Below are positions 12,201-24,200 of a stretch of DNA of 64,000 nucleotides, one piece after another. The stretch lies in the NCBI RefSeq assembly GCF_037975245.1, contig NC_092568.1:13107501-13171500 (forward strand), written 5' to 3'. A program made the translations under genes and the position numbers. Each line of letters opens with the position of its first letter. The stretch's first letter is position 1. The notes under the pieces are model-generated. The model saw only the letters and a program-made list of their open reading frames with translations. It had not been told where the DNA came from and ran no database searches. This stretch comes from Apostichopus japonicus. Taxonomy: Eukaryota > Echinodermata > Holothuroidea > Aspidochirotida > Stichopodidae.

Positions 12201-15200
12201 ACAGTAAGCCCTCATCACATTATACACGTGGTAACGTATCCCATGACAGCCCTCAGTATCATGGCTGGTGTGGGTCTGAGTCACACACATAAACAAACAC
12301 CATTATGTACCCTACTACAGTAAGCCCTCATCACATTGTACCGGTGGTAACATATCCCATGACAGCCCCCCCCCCAATATCATTGCTGATGGTTGGATCT
12401 GAGTCACACATATAATTAATCACCATCATGTGCCCTACTACAGTAAGCCCTCATCACATTATACACGTGGTAACGTATCCCATGACAGCCCCTCAGTATT
12501 ATGGCTGGTGTGGGTCTGAGTCACACACATAAACAATCACCATCATGTGCCCTACTACAGTAAGCCCTCATCACATTATACACGTGGTAACGTATCCCAT
12601 GACAGCCCTCAGTATCATGGCTGGTGTGGGTCTGAGTCACACACATAAACAAACACCATTATGTACCCTACTACAGTAAGCCCTCATCACATTGTACCGG
12701 TGGTAACATATCCCATGACAGCCCCCCCCCCCCATATCATTGCTGATGGTTGGATCTGAGTCACACATATAATTAATCACCATCATGTGCCCTACTACAG
12801 TAAGCCCTCATCACATTGTACACGTGATAACGTATCCCATGACAGCCCCTCAGTATTATGGCTGGTGTGGGTCTGAGTCACACACATAAACAAACACAAT
12901 CATGTACCCGTGCATTCCCTTACTGCAAGAGTGTTTATCACATGAGACTGACGGAGTAATTAGCTCTATCCTATTTCTTCAGGAAGTGAGAGCTAACACT
13001 GGATTGGATAGCCACTACTTTGTGTACAACAACCACAGCTAAATCCCATAGCTCAAGTATATTTTCAACAGGAGCTCCAATAAAATTGATTTTTTCCTGT
13101 GAGTTGTGAAGATGGGAACTTCCCTTGTGTTGTACATTTTCCTTGTATCCTATTGAGTCTTGTTTACATAGCTTGCAACATGATATTCACATCAAATCCA
13201 TTGTAACTATAACTGTTTACAAAAGAGAGACAGTTACATTCCTTCTCTCTTAACCAAATATTTCATCAATATTGTTTGGTTGCTACCCCATGCACAGAAA
13301 CAAGAAAGCAATTCCTCTAATAGACAGTGCTGCCTTTACTAAGCTGATGTTATTCATTCCACTGAAGCAAGAAGAATTTTTGCTTTAGTCAGTCTTCTTA
13401 TACTGCTAGCTGGTTTAAGTTTATAGCTGTTTAAAGACTTCCTGTATGTCAAGATGGGCAGAACAGCCTCGATTACTTTGGCAATACTGAAACAGTGTTT
13501 TTACAACCACTGCAAGTCCTTGAGCAAATATTGCCGCTGTAACTGCTCTGTAGAATATGTGCACAAAACATGTTAGTAGGAGCATTGACAATGGCGATAC
13601 TTAGCCGTCTCCAAAATGTAGCAAATCACACACTTTCCCATCTAGCTAACCTGTAACTGTTGGTATTGTTTTAGCACTGTACCCCCTGTGACCCACTTCC
13701 AGGGCAACAACCACATCTAGTTCCTTCACAGACTACCATTCTGACGTAAAAAAAACCTGAGTTTGCCTCAGGGTTTAGCTTCTGCCCCAATCGTCTTGGT
13801 TTTTGCATGTTTTTGCAGTCATCCTGCACCAGTTGTTGAAGATGAGATTTTCCAGCGCTTCTGAAAGTCTCCGTGTATTTGTCAGAGCAGAGACGGGTCA
13901 GGGAGGAGTGAAGTAACTTTAAATTTTCAAGAACATCTAAAATAATAAATTTTATGACTTTTTCTTTCATGTGTTAAAGCTCTGTCATCAATTTTCTACT
14001 GTTCGGTATCTCTATATTAAGCAGCGTGCTCACTCCTTGCCTGACAAGCATGGATCTATACATGTGTATGTTCTCTACAAGTGGGACAGGAAGAAATAAA
14101 TATGCTGCGCACGGTAGCTTTCTCTGTCTAAGGGCTTTTGTCTGGAATCTTGCAAAAAATTCTATTTTCAGGTAGATCATTATAGTAAGACACTCCGATC
14201 TAAGGTAAAAGAAAGTTGTGCTTTCAATTCCACTAATGCTAGCTTGCATGGGTAGGATTCCCAGCCGAAGAACAATACAATCAAGAAAACACAACAAGAG
14301 ACTTGACAACTGGGTGATCATCAACATTTTGGACTGTTGTAGTCGAAAAATTACCTTCTCTAAGTCTTGCAGCAACTTCTGTCTGTCTTTCAGCCTCGTT
14401 ATCTTCCGGAGAATTTTATTCCTGGCACCTTCAGTAATGTTCTGAAATAACGAAAGCACAGACAACGCATGTATTTCAAACGGGAATGTTTGTTCCGAGC
14501 TAATGAGTCTCTACGAGCAATCGTGATGGTGGAGTCCGTTCTCTGTGAGGGACTAGCCCTTGCATCAGCAAGGGAAAGATGGAAGTGAAATTTGCAGAAA
14601 CATGAAAAAATTTACCCTCAGGAATATAACTTCAACTACCTGCTTTTAACGTTTAGAAAAAAATCTTATTATATGGAGCTGCTTTAAAATGTTTATTTTG
14701 AAAGGTGTGTATTTTATTGGTCTAAATGCATTACTCTGTAGAAACTAACATTTCCAAAACAAATAGAAGAAGTAGCTATGTATTCCCTCACATGTTTCTG
14801 ATTTCTTTATTGTGGCTATAACAACCTTTCTGAAATGTTCTGCATCCATTTTAAAACATGGCTTTTTTTTTGGCTCTCTACAAGTACCCCAATGATGCCT
14901 CTAACCTACCCCTACTCATCTCATTCATGCCCCTTACCTACCCCTACTCATCTCATTCATGCCTCTTACCTACCCCTACTCATCTCATTCATGCCTCTTA
15001 CCTACCCCTACTCATCTCATTCTCTACAGATTTCTTACCGTGGCTATTAGCTTTTCTTCTGTCAGTTCCATCATGTGATCATAAGACATTTGTTGAAATA
15101 CTCCATTATATTTGTGCAACCTCAGACTCTTCAGCCAACCAGGGACATCTGAAATGATAAAGAGAAGTCATTACCATCTTCAAAACCATCCTATAAAGCA

Positions 15201-18200
15201 TTCCCTTCCTTCAATCCTCCCATTCCTTCAATCCTCCCCCCCCCCCCCATGCACCTACCTGCACCATATTCAAGATTTTCATAGAACACAATAGACATGG
15301 CTAAATGTACCTCCATGCCTGAGATTAGTCACAATGTAAATAAACACCCATTTCAGATAACCTTTGCAAAACTCATTGGTTACGAGCTAGCTTCTTTCAT
15401 ATGCAAATTTAAATGGTTACCTGGATGTTGCCTGGACTTGTGTATCAAGGCCCCAATTAAATACAGCATCAATGCCAGCTAGTCTACGAACATATTTTCC
15501 TCCTTTCTGTTTTGATTTCTTTAACAAATCCAGCCCCGGACAAGAGAGGAAGGATGCCCATTAATTATATCTGATTGTTTGTTTTGATGGATCATTAATC
15601 AACTCAAATTCAAGCAATGTTAACAAACCAGTCAAGTCAAAACAAAGCTGTGCTGTTTCCTTCCTATATATAACATCCAGGCAGACTGAGCACAGCATTT
15701 GCACAACTTTTGTAAAAAAAGCAAACTGACTCAAGTGTGGGGGAGGAGGATGGGTTGGCATAATTAATATCTTAACAAGTTATATTCAAAATTCCAGCTG
15801 GTGTTTGTTGGGTAAACAGAATGTGGTAAAATAACATTGCTTGAGCATCTGTGGTAGGTTTCCCATTTGTGCACCTGAATAAATGGAGCATTTTTTAATA
15901 TCTCAACACATCCGTGCCACTTTGAACAACATTGTTGGCAACTTTTGTGGGCTGAGAGAAGAGCATAGCCAGCATTGTAAATGACAGTTGTAACTGCAAA
16001 GTATTTTGGGTTGTGTATTTCCCAGAATTTATTCCCTTGTAAATGAAACTATGGGATCTGTGAATGAATGAATTACGATTGCAACTTTAAAGGGCTGACA
16101 TTGTTTTCTACAATAATTAGCAACCTAAAATTTCACTTTTACCTTGGCTAAATCTGGTTAAGAAACCTCAAGCCTATGCAAATCATGTTTTCATTTTCAA
16201 ACCCTAACAACATGAAAATCAATCTGATGGTTTGCTGCACTGTCATGATGTCATCTGCTTTGCATAAAAACCGTTTCCTGTTATTAAAAGATCACCCTAT
16301 ACTCTTCATGAATATTCATTGTACCACACAGTCAGTGATGTATTCAATCTCTATATGGTGTAAGTGCCTCCCTATCATGCCATTCCTTCATGTCCTCTAT
16401 CAGCTACACACACTTAATATGCTTGAGCTTCATCATATCAACTTACATTACAGTTAATTGTTGTATACATATCTGCCACCCCTGCAAACAAACATTCACT
16501 TTTCTGTTGATCTTACCTCGCATACCACTGTTCTCTTCCAAGAAGCTATTTCTCTTTTGCAGGGTCGGATGACCACCTCCTCCTCCATCCTCGCTGTGAG
16601 CCTCTGTGCTGCTCCCAGAGGAAGTCGGTGAGAGAGGAGCATGTTCTACGGGTGGGTGCAGTGACGAAGCGTAAGGTTGAAGCTCGTCTTGAGAGGACCA
16701 GTTGGAAGAGAGACCTAGACCTGGCATGGTTGGCAAACTTCTCCGGCCTTGGTATATTGGTTGGGAGGGCAAGTGCTGCATGCCTTGGTTACCTTCTGCA
16801 GACAAACAACACAAGACAGAAAGTTTCAACAAACATCATGGTCTGTTAATCTCTGCTAAAATCTTCTGCTCTATTATTTCACTGGTTTTTATGGTGTCCT
16901 AGTTGAGGAGTTCTTCAAGCAGCTTTTTGTGTGCCCAGAATTACTCATAAGTTGCCATTTCATCAAACTACCGCCACCTTCTGAGATTTTTGCACCAAAT
17001 GGAGATTGATCTGGAAGTGATTGTGAAATACATTCCAGTCGTGTTAACACGTTTGTCACTGAGACGCTTTCAACCTTAGTATTAATCGTGAAATAGACAG
17101 AGTTGTAAACTTTCAACACATTATGCTGTTTACTTCATTTACTTGACGTAACAGTTGACCAAACATCGATTTAAGTAATGAATACCACTGATAACTTTAA
17201 TTCATTTATTTAAGTTAGTTGAATTAAAAAGAACAAACCCGGTACTAACTTCAATCTTGTTGTAAAAAAAAAAGGGATTTAATTGTCACGGTTAAACAAG
17301 GAGCTAATGACTTTTCTTTCTCCTTTTCTTCACAGATAGAAAGAGTGAAGGGAAAATCTCTGTGTGACATACAGTACCTATGAATTGAAACACCAAAACT
17401 TACTGGTTTGTATATCTACCAGTGGGGATAATTATTAGCCTAAGAACTGGAAACATTCTTGCACTGCACCCCCAATGACCCTCTATAAGGTCATGGCCCT
17501 CTCCTTTCCAGAGCTACCCATTCCTCAAAGCCTTTTTTCAACTGAATCCTGATTACACCTCATCGTACTCTATTTGATGAGCTCTAACAACATTCAGCAA
17601 GCTAGTGTTACTTCCTTTCAAGCTACAATTTCCAGGAACTCGTAACAAACAACTCTATATTATGATTAATAATTCATGATGCATGGATTCTAAACACATC
17701 TTCCCTCTTTCAGCATCTTAAATGAATGTTGTGCAAGAGGATGCAAGTTTCAACAGTATGTAAACTACATCTGTTTAATCCACTGCTCACTGCTTGTTGA
17801 ATTGCTAAGTGATGAGGGGTGCTGCACTTAAAAAGTTTATTTTGAAAGCTACAGTACAAGGCTTAGTAACCTGAGGTGTATCTCCTTTATATGCTGTTAA
17901 CACTGTATACACATCTCATAAGGCAAACCTACCTACCTACCTACTTGTACACAAGCAACTATTTGAAACAGGTCTTTTTACCTTCAGTGATGCTCCCAAA
18001 TACACCCAAAACAAGGTGTATCTCCTTTATATGTGGTTCTCACTATATACACATCTCATAAGACAAACCTACCTACCTATCTACCTGTACACAAGCAACT
18101 ATTTGTAACATGTCTTTTTACCTTCAGTGATGCTCCCAAATGCACACAAAAACAAGGTGTATCTCTTGGTTTATATGGTTTCAGTAGTCAACGGCTGTAC

Positions 18201-21200
18201 TGTGAGCATTTACTAAAGGTTTGAAGTGGTTGTGTGACAGGAATTGCTTGTTAGAATTGATTGAAATGTGTTATCACATTAATATGGAAGTACTGCATCT
18301 ACTGACAGGTTGCCATAATTACAGGATTCTATATAACACAGACCATGAGTGTGCATGCTATCTTCAAGTTCCTTTGTCAACGCTACCTGTATTACCTCCG
18401 CTGATGTGAGAACAGCACTGTAGGGAATAATTTACAGTACACAAACAAGTTTTTTGCCTCTTTGTTCCTATTCTAACTATTTCCTTATAATATGGCTTTC
18501 GTCAAATATGTGCATCATAAGTTATGTTTAATAGCCAAGGCATCACATAGTTTATCTATGATAGAAATGAATTATGCACGCCTCCAAACACAGGCACACA
18601 TAGATATGTGTGATTATGATTCCTAAGATTGTGTTTGACTCCAGCAAGGAATAAAAATACAAAGACAATTTGATATTTAGTGATATCTCAGTGATCGAAC
18701 AAGATACAAAGATGGAGGATCAAGAATATGAATTCTTTTTACCACAGCATAAAGTTTTGAATTTATGACTCAAGTGTTCATTTTTAGTGATATCAACAAT
18801 GAAAACCACAACCTTGGGCTCATTCCCAAAATATTACCCACAATGCAAAGCCCAAGGGTAAACTTAAAACTACAGTCAATGTAAAAATAGTTAAAATACA
18901 TTGAACACATTTCTGTGTATAAATAATTCACCTATTCATTAGATATATGCTGTTTGTTCCCATAAATTTGTGAAAGAGCCAACAGCTTAGAACAATGTCG
19001 CTTCAATGAGCAATCTTTGCAAAATAAACCTGTTATGAACAGTCACACTCTGGGTGAGACTGAAAAAAACAATGAATTTGAATATAATGCGTAGGCAGAT
19101 AAGAGCAAATGAACCCATTAAAATATATATATATATTTCAACTGACTCAAATACTAGATGCAAATACAACGTCATGATCAGAGCTATAAGATAAAGTTAC
19201 ACACCAACTGTTTCATTGTGCGGACCATGCACGTTGACCGCTGGAGGGGCTGATACTCTGTTCTCCAAGGTATTGTGTATTCCTGAAGGGTCAGCCGAGC
19301 CACTTGTATCTGCGATACCCGAGTCTCTCGACGAGGAAAATGGATTATTGTGAGATAGCCATCCATTCTGTTGATGAACCAGCCTGCCAGCGTCTGGTGT
19401 GGAACTTGGGGATGGGGGCGACGAATTGTCCGGCGAAAAGTGTCCGTGGTTTGAGGAGGAATGTTCCTCGAGTTTGACAAACCATTTGCTCAAGGAGTCC
19501 CGCTCCTCTCGCGTAATGGCTGGGTGGATCATAAAGTATGATAATAACTGTTTGCTCTCCTCGTAATGGTGTCCATCTTTCATGGGCATTGATAAGATTT
19601 TGGGAATCATTTTCATGTATTCCGCTTTGGCACGGATACTGTCCGGTTGCAGCAACGGCAGATGAGCAAGAAGCTTCGGCAAAGCAGAAACGTCATTTTG
19701 AAGATTTCCGATAAAATCTGTGGGTGATGGAGAGGAAAAGAAAGGAAAAGAGTAAAATACGTACTGACACTTCTTTCCTCAAATTACACAATATTGGTGT
19801 AAGTTTCCGATGAAGCAGATTTCTCATTCAAAGTTACTAAAGTTCTGTTTTGTACATGATCACTACAAATAGCAGACATTACTTGATTCTGATACATTTG
19901 CATAACTAATTAACTATGCACTTTCATGCCTCAGATATTTAATGGAGCAACTCTGTCTAGCTTTTATCTTAATTTCAAATTTGAGGCAATTTAGTTGTGG
20001 ATAGAAGTGCTCTCATATTGCACTTGGAGCAATTATACTCCTGCAAGGCAGTATACTTATTTATCCTTTCCAGTGCATGCATTTGTTACGATGGTTTTCT
20101 TGCATACTTAATACAAAGTTGGTTAAGGTCTGTGAATGTCAAAAGTTGATCTTTGGTGATAATATAAACTGCAATGTTGTAAACACTTTTAGACACAGAT
20201 GAGAAGCAGTTGTGTGTATTATGAAGGATTCCATTTCTATTGTGTCTGCAGTTGGTCCTGATTAAAAGCAAACGTAATTACCAATAATATACTAGGCAAA
20301 TAGTAAAAAGCAAACGTAATTACCAATTATATACTAAGCAAATAGTTGAAATGTGAGTCCACTACAGCCAATATAGTAGTTAGAACCTATGACATCTGAC
20401 TTGTTCACTTTACTGAAAAATTTCAACTTTACAGACTTAAGATTGTATTCCCCCCCCCCCCTCCCCTCTCTGTTCTGATCAGTTCTGATTAAAAGCAAAT
20501 GTAATTACCAATAATATACTAAGCAAATAGTTGAAATGTAAGTCCAGTACAGCCAATATAGTAGTAAGAACCTATGACATCTGACTTGTTCACTTTACTG
20601 AAAAATTTCAACTTTACAGACTTAAGATTGTATTCCCCCCCCCCCCCTCCCCTCTCTGTTCTGATCAGTTCTGATTAAAAGCAAATGTAATTACCAATAA
20701 TATACTAAGCAAATAGTTGAAATGTAAGTCCAGTACAGCCAATATAGTAGTAAGAACCTATGACATCTGACTTGTTTACTTTACTGAAAAAGCTCCACTT
20801 TACAGACTTAAAGATTGTAATCTCCCCCCTGCCCCTTCTCCCCCCCCCCCCTCAATAAACAAAAGTAACAGGAAGAAACAATTATAGTTTTGTATTAAAA
20901 ATACATGCAATGACCTGTTTCCATCAGGCATAACATCAAAAACTTCTTAGCCAATATGGTCGCAATGACAGGTGTAAGTTAGTGAAAATTGGTATTAATG
21001 CCAAATGTGAAATCAGGTTTAATGGAGACAATTCTGTATTTCAGTAGAAACAATAGGGAAATCAACATCTGAAAATTAAGAAGGGAAGGGGTGCAAAACT
21101 TAGGAAGAAACAGATATTTTGTAGGATAATCCAAGGCAACAACTACACTGAGAGATGCAACACCCACCCAAGTCCTCAAACTTGTTGTCACCTTGACCTA

Positions 21201-24200
21201 CTTCTTTGAGGCTATTGTAATTCCTTTCTACTCACATCATACCCACCCCCCTCTCCTACCCCTCCCTCTCCCAGTGAACCCTCATCTTCTCACATGACCC
21301 TACCTCTCTCTAGCTCCCATTGTTTGGCTAATGTACTATCCTTAAAGCAAGGGTATGTACAACAAACATGGGCACCGTAATAGTTGCAACTTGTATAAAC
21401 TTTGCTCACCAAGCATGTACTTAACAGGGATTTGTATTGTTAAATTGCTGCTACCATAATTATACTGTGGTCCTGCCATTATAAGGTTGCATTTGAATAT
21501 TAGCATCCATATGCTCATCAGTTAATAGCTAAAGCTGCAAAGATAATCATCTACAATTATTGGCGTAATCACAACAATGCTTCAATTTCAACACTTTATC
21601 ATTATCATCATCAGGGTAGAGCAATGTTGGCTCTTCTCTCGTCTTAAGCAAGCAGGCCTCCCTCTTCTGTCATTATCCCCCTGTTTGATTTATGGTAGGA
21701 TGGTGTTGACAATTCCAATGCTGACGTCACTACTGCCTCAATATGAATTATTAATACCCTCTCGGTCTCCTGGCACGCTTCAGAGTTTTTTTTCAAAGGG
21801 TATTCAGTATTACCGTGCACTAGATATTATCACTCCGTGCTATCGGCCTCAAGGACAATCTTCTGTTTAGGTAATGATATTTCCAAATGAGCGCATGAAA
21901 TGCTATACGAGCAGCTATACTATATAATTTACAACCTTATCCAGTACTATGCATTGCACTGTCCTGCTAAAAGCTCAAAAAAATGCGGGGAGGGGGGCTG
22001 GATATTGTTCGGGTCATTTTTAGCATTTGCTGACCAGTTTAGTAGATTGGGATTTAAAAAATAGTATATCCATTCTCTATATTGTTGAGAATAAAATATA
22101 AACAAATTGAACAAAAGCAAGACTTGTGCACTATGTCATACTCTTTTAACCATTTTACCTACTGTACAATGATACTACTGTAGCTCATGTGCAAATTGTT
22201 GTTTTGTTTCAAAAGGCAACAACCAACCAGTTTTCATATGATGCAAAGATGAAGTCATAGCAGAGTGTTGCACCATACAGTATGTAAACCATAACATTTT
22301 GTCACATGTAGTATATATGCCTTTACTTATTGACAAATCCACCGAGACATAAATTTGAGGACAATGCGTAATTATCGTGGATGGAAATCGCAGATATATA
22401 TACAAATACAAATAGAAAATGTATCAAGTAAAATTACACACTTATACCAAATGGAAACAATTAACAATATCAAAACAATTGGTAGTTTGATTGACAAAGG
22501 GAGTTGATCTCCTAACTGAAATCTTTCTAAATAATATTTTAAGAGGGGGGGGGGTTGTTTGGGAGAGGGGATACCCATTTCCCAACCTCTATTTGCATCT
22601 AGGCCTCTTCCAAAGTATCAAGCATGTCAATGGAGAGGATCTAACAGTCATCTGAAAATAAATAAATGTTTGTCTCTATGTACCTAGCCAGGGGATAATT
22701 GAGTTTTCACAATTTGTCTAGCACTCTTGAAGTCTCTTATAAAGTACTATGATTCCTGTGTTACACCTTTGCACATGTACAGTATAGCAATTTGGCTCAT
22801 ATTGTATACATTTTCCGATATGACACTGGATAAATTATTCCCTTGCTGGGGACTTTTATAAATTACTTAGTGAATACAAGAACATGAATGATTCAACATT
22901 GCAATTCTCATGCTAGACCACTTAGCTAAATTTTGTTGGCTTAAAAGGAGAGTTCAAGCAATCAATGATCATGAATATAAACCAGAGATACTTTCAAGAA
23001 CAAAGTTCTGTGTTGTCATGTTTGGGTTGGTTTTGATTTCGTTTGTTGTGAGGTAGCAGGTTCACAATGAACAAGGCCATCAGCAAAGGAAAAAAGGAAA
23101 AAAAAAGAAGCACGATCACGCAGGCAGTTGCTGTGTTGACTGTTCAGGCTTAGACGACCTCATTTGAGCTGAACTTTACAGTCTGTTGCATGGGACGATC
23201 TCAATATCATTCCATTGTCCTGGTTGGCCTTGCTAAAGAAACAAGACATTTATGTAAACACAAATTTGCTGAATTTCAAGCCAGACAATGCAAAAGACTT
23301 TAAGGTGCCTGTTATATAAGTTATTTTTTTTTCTCTCTTTTTTAACACATGAAGAGTGACACTTGCCATTTCAATGAGTTTACCTACAAAGCTTTCAAGA
23401 AATAAATTATTGTGTTCCAAAGAATTGACCTAAAACCTGATACTTGCAGGGTGATGTGAGAGAATAAACCAGAATGCAAACATGAATTGTGGTTTCTATG
23501 ATGTGGTTTTGATGTGGAATTGTGGTTTCTATGATGTAACATGAGCAGTTTAAAGAAAGGTCACCTCACAATTTTAGCTCACTGTGCTTAAAGTATATAC
23601 ATACAGTACAGTGCTCTGTGAATAGCATTAAATTGTCCTGGAGGATAGCATTATTGCACACTTATACAAGAGCATCAATGACGCAGTATCTCAATACTGG
23701 AAGTTTTAATTTTGATTCCTAATTTCAAATCTTTGCTCTGTCTCTACAATTATCAATATCAATCATGGTACAACAAATATATAACTTGCATTTTTGCTAC
23801 TTTGCCACGAATAGTCTCTGCAGGTTACACTTTATCCTGCTAGTCTTGCCTTTAGCGCTCATTGCCTGTTAGTCAAAAGAACGACGTTGCAAGGTTTAGT
23901 AATGTCATCGAATATTTAAGAACTTGTTTTTTATGTGGTATCCTTCATCTTGGGTCAGTCTCTGTTGGACTTTTTGGTCATATAGTTTGACGTCAATGAC
24001 AACGGCCAAATTAGTAGAGGCGAACAACTCGACCATATTCTTGATGCCTGCCTTGAGAGCTAGGCCTATTGACCTACTGTATGTTACTGTAGACTGTAGT
24101 GGTGACTACCATCAAAACTGTGTCCACTTCTAGATATCAAAACAACCCACGTTTTTCCATCTCAATTTTTCTTATATGAAGATTTCATTGATTTATGACT

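Larger units (their letters stand above)
8870..14354 (-). other. SAMD4: Smaug intron 5, repeat-rich
   Basis: 5.5-kb GT-AG intron splitting the SAM domain from the PHAT-like region. The 11.3-12.9 kb part is filled by a transposon-like sequence, a foldback element, an 84-bp tandem repeat and a higher-order minisatellite (listed separately). The rest is ordinary AT-rich intron. An open frame at 13671-13970 follows an AG but does not fit the splice phase. Confidence 0.8.
16796..19204 (-). other. SAMD4: Smaug intron 2
   Basis: 2.4-kb GT-AG intron holding a degenerate copy of the CAGGTAAG-bearing repeat family near 17390-17525 and a 141-bp duplication (17872-18165). Confidence 0.8.

Noticed and set aside
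13671-13970. Minus-strand open frame of about 99 codons starting after TTTTAG, with DVLEN resembling the residues after the Smaug SAM domain
   Set aside because: The acceptor would be phase 1 while exon 5 ends in phase 0, so joining gives an early stop. The exon at 8869-8674 fits both phase and conserved sequence. No other Smaug motif is present.
14835-15157. Overlapping plus-strand frames rich in [10 protein letters not shown] repeats
   Set aside because: Antisense to Smaug exon 4 and produced by the 32-bp tandem repeat.
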